This document shows, piece after piece, positions 1 to 9,787 of a stretch of 64,000 nt of DNA. The stretch is taken from the NCBI GenBank assembly GCA_037178625.1, contig CM074135.1, positions 1,118,001 through 1,182,000 on the forward strand. Reading direction: 5' to 3'. Each line of letters begins with the position of its first letter. Positions within the stretch are counted from its first letter, which is position 1. Position numbers and translations under genes: made by a program. The notes below the pieces were generated by a model. It saw only the letters and a list, made by a program, of their open reading frames with translations. It ran no database searches and was not told the DNA's origin. The stretch is from Skeletonema tropicum. Taxonomy: Eukaryota; Bacillariophyta; Thalassiosirophyceae; Thalassiosirales; Thalassiosiraceae.

Positions 1-29
1 ATCACCACATTTCCTTCAACTAGTTTTTA

Positions 30-683
30 TTGCTGCTATTGAGTATGGCATCAAGTGCAGTATCAGCCGGGCCTGCACCGGCACCACCGCCACCACCAAA
101 GAAGAGCACATCAGCTGAAATCGACAGTCGCAGTCATAAGGAAATACAGCGGTTATGTGCTGCCTTTGCTTTGCATTCCTGCCGAGGAACAACCTACAGC
201 AGAAGTACTCTAGAAAAAGAATTGAAGAAACGTTTCCATGGTGATGCTAACGTGTCATTACAAATTGAAGACTTCATCAAGGGAAAAAATCATTACAAGG
301 TATTACAGAAGAAGGCAGATGTACATAACACCGGCCTGTCATCTGAATCAGGTTGGGAAACTGTGCTACATGAAAATTTCCGCCGTGGCAACTCTCCTCT
401 TATTTATGGTGACAACCTCACAATGGATGTCCTCGCACGATCTGCCAAAACAAATCCAAATTCCACTATCGGGGGAGCGTCGTTGTTCAAGTTTGCCAAG
501 TTTGAGATTGCTGAAGCATTAAAAATACAGACCTGCATGTCTGATGCTGTACAGGCTGGTATTGTGGCTGGTCCCACTGATGGTCGTTATCAGTTTGCTT
601 CAGGTAAGAACGACTCTGAGAAGTGCCAATTGTGCAGGGCACAACATGTGAGCCAAACTCTATCGACGGACTCAGTGGAGTGA
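30..683 (+). CDS. Uncharacterised ORF beside transposon relic
   Basis: This is an open frame of 217 codons that I do not recognise. It has a short hydrophobic start, a Pro/Ala-rich stretch (about residues 14-24), then a soluble-looking basic/acidic body and a CxxC near the end. It is truncated or at least close to the window edge, and its stop overlaps by 12 bp the tail of the Harbinger-type transposase relic on the other strand. The segment HYKVL with a following KADV resembles HYKVLKYADL read from the broken gene at 2.5 kb, which suggests that both belong to the same mobile gene family. This could be a transposon-borne accessory gene. A chance frame is less likely at this length but possible. 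Confidence 0.35.
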   Translation: MLLLSMASSAVSAGPAPAPPPPPKKSTSAEIDSRSHKEIQRLCAAFALHSCRGTTYSRSTLEKELKKRFHGDANVSLQIEDFIKGKNHYKVLQKKADVHNTGLSSESGWETVLHENFRRGNSPLIYGDNLTMDVLARSAKTNPNSTIGGASLFKFAKFEIAEALKIQTCMSDAVQAGIVAGPTDGRYQFASGKNDSEKCQLCRAQHVSQTLSTDSVE

Positions 684-1763
684 AGGAGGACACCGGATTT
701 CAAAATTCTCCACCGTCCCTTTAATATTCCAAAAGTGCACTCTGAGGTAGGAAAAGGAAAGAATCAACGTCTTATCATTGAATGAGCCGGGATTACCAGG
801 GGTGCTAGCGAGGATTCGTCTGTGGTGATTTGCGGTCAAATTGTATGTTCGTGTAGCGTGCTTGGACTTAAATCCAATGTGAGCTCGTTTTTTATTCCAT
901 CTGCACAATTCGTGAACAATGTGAGTTGCATCCGTGGAGCCAAACGCACCAGGCAATCCAGCCAGCAGAAACTCATACATATGTTCTTTTACCTCTTCCT
1001 CACTCTGTGGAGCCTTCACCCACTTCTCATAAAGAATAGTGCTCCCGACCTCAATGAATTTGCGTAAAAAGTTACGATGGACCTCTTCTGAAATAGCAGT
1101 TGACTCCTCTAAGTCATCAAATGTAAGGCCTCGGCCAAGATAGCGGAATGCTCCAAGAATTAATAATTCAAGAGGAGAAGACTCTTTCCCGGTTGCATCT
1201 TTCCCCATCCACCTTGGAAACCAATTCTCCCGCTTTGCTTCTTCTACGAATCACTCGAATTCTTGGTAGGGGAGGCGGAACCGGCGGCGAAACTTTTTGA
1301 GGAATCTACTGTCATGCCGCTGGGGGCAGTCGACATACATGTGCCACCATAAAGACTGTTGTGGTGGAATAGCCTCAAGAATTCCATCCTCATTCCTCCT
1401 TGCTAAAATAATTCTCTTTTTCCGGCGTTTCTTTTCACGAGGATTTACGTCATCGTCATTGCAACGTTCGTCGTTGCTGTCATCAACCATGTTGAGCAGA
1501 TCGTCTTCGTCTTCATCCATCACCATGTGCAAAAATCTATCTGTGCTGATATATCCACTGGCATCAAAACAGTCATTAATGGACATTGCATCGTCCCTCA
1601 TCTGACCAAGCAGATCGGCTGCAGCTGCGTAAGACATGGTGGTGGCGGAGGGTGTACTATTGTAGTTGCACAAGATGGAAGTGGCTGCAGCCGAGCGAGG
1701 CGAGGTAAATATTAAATAGAAGTAGAAGGCGTCGGAGGTCTTGGCGCGTGCGACGTGGAACAA
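672..1763 (-). pseudogene. PIF/Harbinger-type DDE transposase relic
   Basis: Two minus-strand pieces (1251-1763 and 672-1208) lie in the same frame and are separated by one in-frame TGA at 1251-1253. Reading through gives FVEEAKRENWFPRWMGK, so one continuous gene has been broken by a nonsense codon. The N-terminal piece has an acidic region followed by SLWWHMYVDC and RRFRLPYQEFE, as in PIF/Harbinger transposases. The C-terminal piece has GAFGSTDATHI and RTYNLTANH followed by SFNDKTL, which correspond to the first two acidic positions of the DDE_Tnp_4/plant-transposon catalytic core. The frame ends before the third acidic residue, so the enzyme is C-terminally truncated. Family assignment is from remembered motif patterns. 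Inactivity follows from the stop and the truncation. Confidence 0.75.
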
Positions 1764-1947
1764 ATCCAGAAAAAAATCTACACAACACCGTAAGGCTCAA
1801 AAATTGGCACCTAGTAATTTTGTACTTGTAGCTAGAGTACAAAAATATTTTTGACTCACCGTAAGGATCGGCCTCAGCTAGGTTTTGTTGCCTCACACAT
1901 GCCACAAAACGCCTTTTCGTGCTCCGTGTTTTGCTGCCAATGCTGCC

Positions 1948-2010
1948 TCCGATAGCCCTCCGATAGCGCTCCGATAGCGCTCTTATAGCCCTCTGATGGC
2001 CTCCGACACC
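1948..2010. repeat. 11-bp tandem repeat, about six units
   Basis: Units of TCCGATAGCSC repeat at 1948, 1959, 1970, 1981, 1992 and 2002, with increasing divergence toward the right end. The repeat lies between the divergent transposase relic and the plus-strand accessory relic, where a promoter or subterminal region would be expected. Confidence 0.75.
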
Positions 2011-3158
2011 ATTAATACCAACACAATGGCGTCCGCAACCAACAATACAACTAATAATGCCTCTTCTATGGATACCTACCCAGTCTGCGAAGATATTAAC
2101 GGTCCAACAACTCCCCCCCACCCCTCCCAGAGAAGACCATTCATCAAAAAATTAATGCGTGGAAAAGGAAATACGAAGACAAACCAATGCCGACGGAGAT
2201 GGTTGAAGGACTGGTTGTTGAAATGGATCAGCACCTGCTGACAAAGGCACTTCGTGAAAATTGCGAAGATATCAAAAATAATGGCAGACGTCAAAAGTGC
2301 TCATGTCTTTCAATTCTCCGCAACTATTCGTACCGACGGGCATTGGCTCAATTCTGCACCAGTTTCCTTCAACAAGATCATACTTATCAAAACCAAACAG
2401 TCATCGACTGGTACAGATATGCCGCTGCAAACGGAGTAAATAAAAAGCAATTGTACCTCATGCCATATGATGTTACTGGGGTGGACGACTGCACTACAAA
2501 GTCTTAAAATATGCCGATCTGCCATGATGACTCTTGTTCAGTTTGGGAAGAAAAGAATGAGCACCATCAAAACTTGCGTTTCTAATAATGGAGTTGCCCC
2601 TCGGCATGGAAATACAGGGAGGATGATCCTATATTAATTGCCATCCGGGAGCACTTCGAAATCCTCATCAAACTTGCAGAGGATTGCCCGAGGGCAACAC
2701 GCATTGTGCAGAAAGTAATTGACGGATTCATACAACGGAGTACACGTGATAACGATGGTCATAATGCAGTATATTTGCCCTTCTCAATGGGTGTCCGACC
2801 TTGCTACTACCGATATTTACAAGAGCAGGGGTACTTAGTGAAAGTGCATCAAGATGGAACGTACACGGTCACTCCTGTTGCAGGCGGAGAAGAAAAGCAA
2901 TATGTAGCACTATCCACCTACTACAACCCATGAAGGCTCCTGGAATAAATGTCTACAAGAGGGTCGAGTTGTACACAAAGTATCGTTGCAGCGGTATGTG
3001 ATCTAATGTACCAAGAACCTACCCCGGAGGAAGTGGCAGCAGTCAAGGCGAAGAAGAAAGAGAGAAAGGTTTTCAGAGACGAAATCAATGAGAAGAAGGC
3101 AAAGATGAGCGCTGAAAGAAAGGAGCTGAAGGATAAGTGTATTGAAGCTGCAATGTAA
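1996..3158 (+). pseudogene. Broken transposon-associated gene (frameshifted)
   Basis: Coding sense hops between frames. An N-terminal piece begins at 1996. A second frame runs from about 2140 to 2507 (INAWKRKYEDKPMPTEM, later GRRQKCSCLSIL and IDWYRYAAANGV). After another shift comes HYKVLKYADL, then QFGKKRMSTIK with HGNTGR, then DDPILIAIREHF through 2933 (VYLPFSMGVRPCYYRYL). A lysine/glutamate-rich piece runs to 3158. At least three frame changes and internal stops show decay. It diverges from the transposase relic, an arrangement typical of two-gene Harbinger elements, but I do not recognise a Myb domain. It may instead be an unrelated repetitive mobile gene. Confidence 0.5.
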
Positions 3159-3571
3159 CAAATAGAATGTGTTGTCGTGCTATTGCGCTATGGTATTATG
3201 GTAGCTCCTTTTTTTGACCTTAGTTCAAAACTCTTTTTGGCCTTTACTCGATTTGAGCATTTCAAAATCGACGGTCTGTCCAACTTTCTCGTAATTTTCC
3301 GCGAACCCTCCTACCTCCCCTTTTAGAAAAAACAGGCTTACGTATGTAACACGTTGTAGATGCTGCTCAAATCACGTACAGCATGCATGCCACAAGCCAA
3401 GTGGCTTGAATGAAACATCTGCTTGTCTGGCAAAGACACTCTAGAGAAGTACTGGAGTTGTATCCCAATGGAGTGAAACATCACATTATTACACTTACTT
3501 TATTCAATTATATGAAGTTTGTATGTGAAGACAAAAGTACTTGCAAATTTTCAATTGCTATTTCTCGGAAC
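3159..3571. other. Intergenic, nothing recognised
   Basis: AT-rich spacer between the decayed transposon block and the 3' end of the DUF6824 gene. I see no gene, RNA or repeat here. Confidence 0.6.
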
Positions 3572-5319
3572 CTATTCTTCGCCGATGTCGCTCCCTATAC
3601 TCATATTCATGTCGCTCACACCCGCCATGCTCATCTTCAGCGACCGTCCCGACAAAGGAACGTTTGCGCTGTTTGTTGCAACTTCGCCAGCAAGCCGAGA
3701 AAATTCATTTTCCCCTTTATCTTCCCCTTCCTCATCAATCGTCAAATTAGACACTTTCTCCTCAGGCGTATTTGTAGATTTTTGACCCACAACTGTTGGC
3801 ATCCCCTGTTCATAATCATTGGCCACAGACTCCTTAATAGGAAATCCCATCTTCCTAGAAGAGGATCGATCCGAAGTTGGCGTAACATCACTTACATCTT
3901 TCTCAGCTTCCCCCAGGTAAACTACAAGATTCCGGAAGCTCTCGTTATCCAAAGACATAAGAGAGTTCGCGAAACTCACACGGGACTGTGGCTGTTGCTG
4001 TTGCCGCCAGGATTTGCGCATTGGAAACGCTGGCTTCTTTCTTAGAGCACTTTTCGGATTGCCATTGGGACTTCCTGGTGGAGGTTTTGCATCGTCGTCA
4101 ATCGTAAGAATTGACATGTTCATTAAAGACACATCCGCTGATAACTCGCGCTTGGGCAAGTCATCATCATCGTTGACATCAAAATCGACACTGTCTTCCT
4201 CAAACACCAAATCTTCAAACGCATATTTTGAATCAATTTCAATCAGCCCAACAGATTTGCGTTTAAGCAGCTCGTCCACCTCCATATTTAACTGCTCCAT
4301 CAAGGCCTTGCCTTCTTCTGATGACATCTCGAAGTCCTCGGAGCAAATGTTACGGAGAGAGAATACAGATCCTGATCCTGTAGAGATTAACTTTTTCATC
4401 ATATTTGGTTGTGGAAGACCATGATCAACCTTGTAATTAAGAGGTTCCAATGAATCTAAAACTGCTTCGGCTCCCGGCGCATTCTCGGCTGCAAGACCTG
4501 GTGCTTCTTCAAGCATACATCCAGTTGGACCCGAACTGTTTGGTGGAGGGAAGAAGGTACTGTTTTGATCATATTGTTGTGGTGGGGGTTTCATAACCGG
4601 TGGCAGTGGTTGAGGAAAAGTAAAATTGTTCTGTTGTGGCAGAGGGGGAGGCATCGTCGGAGACAAAGTTTCCATCGCTTGCTGAATGCGCGATGGGTCG
4701 GCACCTAGGCTCTGGAGCTCTTTGCGCCTCTTTGCTGCTTGGCAGTTAGCCCCACACGCAGTGACTTCACCATGTATATTGTTAGTATACAATGAATCTA
4801 ACATCCTGTAAGCGAAGGAAAAGAATGTCTGCTCTGAAATGATCTGCTTGTACTCGTCAAGGTTGGCTCCCCCATTCTCTTTCGCTAATTTTTCTCTGAT
4901 TTCCTTCTGCCCCTCACGAAGTGCTTGGCTTGTCTTTGACCACGCAGGTTTGTCCCCAATTTCAAAATGTGCCCCACCTCGCGCTTCGTCTACCTGCAAG
5001 AAGCGACCACCAAACTCCCGAGTTGCGGCAACAATCGCCTTGGATATTTTTTTCTTATCAAACTTAGATGATGTGGCGTATAGTTCCTGTGATAACCATA
5101 ATACACATTAGATTACAGATAAACACATCGTATCTTTATCAACAGCACAAAATTCTCAGAACGCACCTTGTTCAAAAACACAAGCTTTCGATAGGTAACA
5201 TTTCCACAGTGGTTTTGTGTGCCGCTGCCGCGGCCCATGACAACATCTTTGCATGTTATATCATACACGGGGAAAGTACCAGGAAGCATTCCCACATCTT
5301 CACTCTTTAGCTTCGGCAT
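3572..5319 (-). CDS. DUF6824-domain protein, two exons
   Basis: Exon 1 is 5319-5167 and exon 2 is 5086-3572. The 80-nt intron 5087-5166 has donor AAG|GTGCGT and acceptor CACAG|GAA, and joining keeps the frame, for a product of about 555 aa. Residues about 20-110 form the DUF6824 domain: KDVVMGRGSGTQNHCGN, then TYRKLVFLNK, ISKAIV, RELGGRFL and WSKTSQALREGQKE. The rest is low complexity: Pro/Gln-rich in the middle, acidic patches, and a C-terminal half with Ser-rich segments. No membrane segment or targeting peptide is evident. The domain is abundant in diatoms and its function is unknown to me. A nuclear or DNA-associated role is sometimes presumed but is not shown here. A paralogue with the domain at the C-terminus lies at 45.5-46.5 kb. 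Confidence 0.85.
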
Positions 5320-5730
5320 TGCTACTGCTACTACTTATTTGTCAAAGGTTGTACTGAACACAAATCATCTATGTACTTTAGTCTTTGCAGATTCGCTGGT
5401 AAGATGTGGATATTTTTCGGATCGCATCTCAAACCCCAACCACCAACGTCTCGGTCTCTCGGTCACGCGGTGTTATGTGCAAGAAAAGCAAGAAAGTGTT
5501 CGTGCACCTCCTGGCTATTTTAGTTACTCTCTATATACTCCTAGCCTTCCTACTTATGCGATACCATTTGCCGTGTCGCGAAAAGATGTGTAGGCAGATT
5601 GAATGTGAAGGGTTGAGTCTGATGAGTCTTGAACTCTTGTCTATGGACTCGGACTTCATTATTTGTACGAACCAATCTTGTAAAGCCATGCTATCTTCAC
5701 CTCTCATTATTTGCATCATTATATTTCAAC
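5320..5730. other. Divergent promoter region
   Basis: About 410 bp separate the starts of the DUF6824 gene (minus) and the EF-hand gene (plus), so both promoters must lie here. Long plus-strand frames cross the region but have no recognisable domain. I see no clear TATA box or repeated operator. Confidence 0.4.
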
Positions 5731-6183
5731 ATGACGGACGACTACTTCCACACAGAATGGGAATGCCCCGAGGAGCTACACAAAGAATTCATGGATCTCA
5801 GCGAGGAGTATCGAGCTAGACGTGAATCGGCAGGAGGAGACTGGGAGAAACAATTTTGGGAGTACAGAAACACCGAAGAATGGAGAATAGAGTACGAGGC
5901 TGCCTTTTCTTACGCTGACAAGAATGGAGATGGGCTGCTCTCAAACGAGGACGAGTTCGAAGCCTGGGTGCTCAAGGACAAAGAGACTCAGCTTGCTAAG
6001 TTTGGCAAGTCAGCTATCGTGACTGATAACAATGCTCCACAGAAATGGTTCAAAATCATGAACAAACTTACTCCTGAAGTGGATGGCATCGTCTACACTG
6101 ATATCACGCAAAAATTGAGGAAGGTGTACTTCCAGAGTCAAGCAACGAAGAGCGAGTGCGATCATACGAGAACAACTAAATAG
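5731..6183 (+). CDS. Small EF-hand protein
   Basis: This is a 150-aa acidic protein. The start is placed at 5731 (context CAACATGAC) because upstream in-frame codons encode a sequence that does not resemble protein and because MTDDYFHTEWECPEE gives a natural N-terminus. One canonical calcium loop, DKNGDGLLSNEDEF, occurs near residues 69-82 with Asp, Asn, Asp and Glu at the chelating positions. A second, degenerate hand may follow around residues 105-130. There is no signal peptide or membrane helix. It is probably a calcium-binding regulator, with partner unknown. It is tail-to-tail with the HSP70-like gene, 22 bp apart. Confidence 0.75.
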   Translation: MTDDYFHTEWECPEELHKEFMDLSEEYRARRESAGGDWEKQFWEYRNTEEWRIEYEAAFSYADKNGDGLLSNEDEFEAWVLKDKETQLAKFGKSAIVTDNNAPQKWFKIMNKLTPEVDGIVYTDITQKLRKVYFQSQATKSECDHTRTTK

Positions 6184-6205
6184 AAAAAACTATATAATTC
6201 TCTGC

Positions 6206-8023
6206 TTAGTCTATTACAGAAGCAGCTCCATATGCAACCGTTAAATCTGGATCGATGTGTGTATTAAGTCGCTCCTTTCCAAGCTCCTGCCGTACTAGTT
6301 CTCTAATTTGTGGCATTCTCGTCGTACCTCCAACCATGACAACTTCATCGATTTCTTCCTTTTGCAAATCCAGATCTTTCAGCAGTGTCCGAATAGGGAT
6401 CAAGCTACGATCGTACAGCTTACTGACAGCACTATCATATTCTTCCAAGCTTAGCTTGAACGTGACTGGAACGATAGAATCACATAACTCATCGACTCTA
6501 TCAGGAATGCTCTCATGATTCGCTGGCAGCCTATAGCACGCTTTCTCTACAAATGCTGTTTCTTCATTCGGATGCCCCGATAAGCCAATCTTCATTTGTT
6601 CTCCAATAGTATGTAGTGACGATAGTGTACATAGTGGCGCTTCCCTCAATTTCGTGCAATGCTCTGATATTGAGTCTTCAACGTCCACTCCTTCTTCATC
6701 GTTGTTCAAACTGGCCTCAATTTTGTGAATAGATGACATGACTGCCTTGACAATCTCTTCCCCACCATGTCTTTCTAGCAGCCAATGCGCGACAGCTGCA
6801 TCAAAATCAGCACCGCCCAACTGCTCATCACCATCGCTCCCTATGACCTCGATATTGCCTCCTTCACCAATGAACAGCAGGCTAATATCCAATGTTCCTC
6901 CACCAAAGTCATATACCATTACATAATGAACATCATCTCGTTTGTGAAGTCCATAGGCAAGGGCTGCAGCAGTGGGTTCTTCTAAGATGCGAGCTACTTT
7001 CAAACCTGCCAATTCAAAGGCTCGAATTGTCGCATCGCGTTGGGCTGGTTCAAACTTGGCAGGGATTGCAATTACTGCTGAATTCACATTGTCATGCTGA
7101 AGATGATTCCTGGTAAGAGTTCGTAGATGATGGATGATGTAGGACCCTATCTCAGAAGGAGTAATAATTGCAGATGATTGAGTAGCTGTTGTTGCATCTT
7201 CTGTAGGAAGGTGGTACGGAACACCAAAGGAAGCATCGCCGTCACTTTCATCATTTGATACTATGTCATAGTCAACTTCACCAACCAATGAATTTACCGA
7301 ATCATGGTTGTATTTTCTACCAATGATGCGTTTCGCATGATACACAGTATGGTGAGGATGTGTATTTATTCTCTCCTTTGCAGCTTGGCCAACCACCACA
7401 TCTACAGGATGAGGAAACATCCCTGGTGGAGCTGCCTCCTTCTCTTCTTTTGTCGTTCGAAAGTTGCGCGTATGGTGATGATCTAGAAACGAAACAACCG
7501 AAGGAATCACCGGAGAGTTGGTTGCAGGATCTGGAATGCAGACAATTTCTCCAACTCCCGAGGAAGGAGCTTGCACGCAGACGACACTGTTTGTGGTACC
7601 CAGATCTATACCTGCTACTGTAGCTCGGCCGCGGAAGCCCATCTTGGCCATAACTACAACTATAAGAACGACAACTCCAATGAGAGAAGGAATTAGTGCA
7701 TCCATTCCTCCTGATTGAGAATCGTTTTGGTGTTTTGCTGTCATCTTTGTCTTCTTCTTTTTCTTTACGATGCGTTTGTTGTGGGATGAAGAAGATGCTG
7801 CTGCGGATGCTTCTAACTTGGCGAGCTCTTTTGACCATTCGATCTGCTTATCCGTTTTTCTTCGCCGTCTCCGCACTGTTGAAGTTTGCTCACATGATGG
7901 TAATAGTATTTGCTGTGATTCTGTCTTCGATTCATTTTTATTTTCGTCACTTCCGCTACCGCTGATTTTGGAAGAGTCAATCTTCTCTCCTTTGTTGGAG
8001 CTGCTGGGTGCAATGCGGCACAT
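6206..8023 (-). CDS. HSP70-family ATPase lacking SBD (HSPA13/STCH-like)
   Basis: The nucleotide-binding domain begins near residue 134 with VAGIDLGTTNSVV (phosphate 1 loop). It continues with AKRIIGRKY, EPTAAALAYGL, the phosphate 2 loop VYDFGGGTLDISLL and GGTTRMPQIREL, and ends at DPDLTVAYGAA. The frame stops there, so the peptide-binding domain and lid of ordinary HSP70s are absent. That architecture matches HSPA13/STCH, a microsome-associated member. A hydrophobic segment (GVVVLIVVVMAKMGF, about residues 115-130) directly precedes the ATPase domain, as expected of an ER signal/anchor. The first 90 residues are basic and low complexity, and starts at 7744 or 7705 would put the anchor near the N-terminus and bring the length near 470-510 aa. 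An ER-membrane ATPase role is inferred from architecture. Confidence 0.85.
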   Translation of the reverse strand: MCRIAPSSSNKGEKIDSSKISGSGSDENKNESKTESQQILLPSCEQTSTVRRRRRKTDKQIEWSKELAKLEASAAASSSSHNKRIVKKKKKTKMTAKHQNDSQSGGMDALIPSLIGVVVLIVVVMAKMGFRGRATVAGIDLGTTNSVVCVQAPSSGVGEIVCIPDPATNSPVIPSVVSFLDHHHTRNFRTTKEEKEAAPPGMFPHPVDVVVGQAAKERINTHPHHTVYHAKRIIGRKYNHDSVNSLVGEVDYDIVSNDESDGDASFGVPYHLPTEDATTATQSSAIITPSEIGSYIIHHLRTLTRNHLQHDNVNSAVIAIPAKFEPAQRDATIRAFELAGLKVARILEEPTAAALAYGLHKRDDVHYVMVYDFGGGTLDISLLFIGEGGNIEVIGSDGDEQLGGADFDAAVAHWLLERHGGEEIVKAVMSSIHKIEASLNNDEEGVDVEDSISEHCTKLREAPLCTLSSLHTIGEQMKIGLSGHPNEETAFVEKACYRLPANHESIPDRVDELCDSIVPVTFKLSLEEYDSAVSKLYDRSLIPIRTLLKDLDLQKEEIDEVVMVGGTTRMPQIRELVRQELGKERLNTHIDPDLTVAYGAASVID

Positions 8024-8092
8024 ACTAGATATATAATAGCAGTGTGTAGTGCTTTCAAATTTATAATATGGTATGCATTATCAAAGCCTTTT

Positions 8093-8100
8093 CCACGTGG
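8093..8100. promoter_or_regulatory. CCACGTGG palindrome upstream of HSP70-like gene
   Basis: A perfect 8-bp G-box palindrome lies 70 bp upstream of the HSP70-like start. About 60-80 bp further out lie TACGTCA and two AACGTGG copies near 8155-8180. ACGT-core sites are bound by bZIP/bHLH factors in plants and animals. Function here is inference only. Confidence 0.35.
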
Positions 8101-8293
8101 TCGCCATGGTTGTTTGGTTAGTGGCTGTTCTGGTCGTGCATTGTATGAATTCCTACGTCAAAACGTGGAAACGTGGAAATGGAGAAGTACCAGGTGGTCA
8201 GAGTTCCCCAAAGACCTGCTGCCCGCCCGCCAGCCTCCAGCCGACCCGTATAACCACCCGCCGCGCCATCACGCCATCGCCGTTTATTTCTAG

Positions 8294-8414
8294 TGTTAGA
8301 TTACACGTACGTAGATACAAGTAGAGTACGGAAATACTCTAATCATTATCTTTTATCTCCTATCTAATCTATCAATAGCATCGATTGGAAGTAGGGAGAT
8401 CGAGGATACTAACA
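8294..8414 (+). repeat. 5' LTR (121 bp)
   Basis: Left long terminal repeat of the mini-element. It matches 9622-9742 by eye at every position and contains ACACGTACGTAGA near its 5' end. Confidence 0.9.
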
Positions 8415-8442
8415 GGTTATAGAGCCTATACAATCACCAACA

Positions 8443-9558
8443 ATGAAGTTCATTTATGCCATAATTCCATTTGTGAATTTGGCAACCAACGAATTTGTTG
8501 GCGGCGCAACTCATGCGCTATTAAACAAAATTGTCATTGCCACACCTCCACAAGGTACATGCCATGACAATATTATTAACGGAACAACAACACTACGTGT
8601 AGATTCACCAACATTTATCAGTGACACACCTCCTACAAAGCAAACAACATCAATTAGGTACTTGCCAGTCGAGGACGCCGACGACGTGTACGCAGCCCAT
8701 GATAACATGCTACACAACTTGGATACTCTTATTAACACCTTTGACGACTCTGAGCAATCTACTCAGTATGAACCATTTAATTATGAAGACAGTGACGAGT
8801 ATGAGGAATTACTAGAAACTCTTCCACAACTCCAACACGACCTGGAAACAGCGGGGAAGATTTTTTTAGCAGCAACTCAGCACAATCACATTGCATTTGA
8901 GGTTGAGGACGAATACAATACTGATGAAGCATTTGAGGTTGAGGACGAATACAATACTGATGAAGAAGAGAGTTTCATGAAGCTTGAACCGAAGGTTGAG
9001 GACGAATACAATACTGATGAAGAAGAGAGTTCCATGAAGCTTGATCCGACTGAGGTTACAGCAGCGGATATAGTGCTGAATGATAGCGCGCAGAGGACTC
9101 GTATTAGAACTAACAAAATTGAAATTGAGCAGTGGAATTGTGTTGAAACTAAGACAACTGAAGTTGAGCAGAGGAAACGTATTGGAACTCAAACAACCGA
9201 TGTTAAGCAGCGGAACTGTATTGGAACTAAGACAACCGATGTTGATCAGAGGAAATGTAGTGGACCTAAGATGAACGATGTGGATCAGAAGAATATTATT
9301 GGAACTAACTCTGGAGTGCAGGCAAAACCGTGGTCGTTTATGATTGACGAAGGTAACCTAGTGGCTCATATTCCCGTTACCTTAATGCATTCAGGCGATC
9401 AAATGGGTCTGTATAATGGTAGCCAGTGGAATCCTGGGATCGACCGGGGTAACCCAGATGATTCAGTTACAAAAACAACCCTTGATTACCCCAATGATGT
9501 TGGAGACAACTTGGTCAAGTCACTCATTGTAAAGTGGACTTCCTTTGTCCTTTATTGA
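8443..9558 (+). CDS. ORF inside the mini LTR element, unknown function
   Basis: A 371-codon ORF fills almost the whole internal region and begins 28 bp after the 5' LTR. I recognise no retroviral domain and no zinc knuckle. Visible features are a hydrophobic N-terminus (FIYAIIPFVNLA), an acidic middle with three near-perfect repeats of VEDEYNTDE (about residues 151-191), and a following array of about five units of a 14-16-residue motif (GTKTTDVDQRK and variants). The C-terminal 80 residues are mixed. Codon-level repeat purity suggests recent expansion. It could be a strongly modified gag-like product or captured host sequence, and nothing here decides between them. An uninterrupted frame this long in a 1.2-kb element is notable. 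Confidence 0.55.
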   Translation: MKFIYAIIPFVNLATNEFVGGATHALLNKIVIATPPQGTCHDNIINGTTTLRVDSPTFISDTPPTKQTTSIRYLPVEDADDVYAAHDNMLHNLDTLINTFDDSEQSTQYEPFNYEDSDEYEELLETLPQLQHDLETAGKIFLAATQHNHIAFEVEDEYNTDEAFEVEDEYNTDEEESFMKLEPKVEDEYNTDEEESSMKLDPTEVTAADIVLNDSAQRTRIRTNKIEIEQWNCVETKTTEVEQRKRIGTQTTDVKQRNCIGTKTTDVDQRKCSGPKMNDVDQKNIIGTNSGVQAKPWSFMIDEGNLVAHIPVTLMHSGDQMGLYNGSQWNPGIDRGNPDDSVTKTTLDYPNDVGDNLVKSLIVKWTSFVLY

Positions 9559-9621
9559 AAGGATAGAGATGCTATTTGGTACAATCCGATATCGACTACG
9601 TGATATCGAATTGTGGGGGGG

Positions 9622-9742
9622 TGTTAGATTACACGTACGTAGATACAAGTAGAGTACGGAAATACTCTAATCATTATCTTTTATCTCCTATCTAATCTAT
9701 CAATAGCATCGATTGGAAGTAGGGAGATCGAGGATACTAACA
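9622..9742 (+). repeat. 3' LTR (121 bp)
   Basis: Right long terminal repeat, identical by eye to 8294-8414. It is preceded by the polypurine run at 9612-9621 and by two small hairpins (TCCTTT/AAAGGA at 9549-9564 and CGATATC/GATATCG at 9588-9608). Confidence 0.9.
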
Positions 9743-9787
9743 TCTAGAGCTGCATCTCTCCTCGCCATAGTACGATAGTTGCCAAGA

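Larger units (their letters stand above)
8289..9747 (+). mobile_element. Miniature LTR retroelement (TRIM-like), complete
   Basis: The element spans 8294-9742 and is flanked by the 5-bp target duplication TCTAG (8289-8293 and 9743-9747). Its two LTRs appear identical over 121 bp and start TGTTAG and end CTAACA, the usual TG...CA form. Directly inside the left LTR, GGTTATAGAGCC is a plausible primer-binding site resembling the tRNA-derived sites of Copia-type elements. Just before the right LTR is the purine run GTGGGGGGG, a polypurine tract. The internal part is only 1207 bp and encodes no gag, protease, reverse transcriptase or integrase that I can recognise, so it must rely on another element. 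LTR identity implies recent insertion. Confidence 0.9.
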
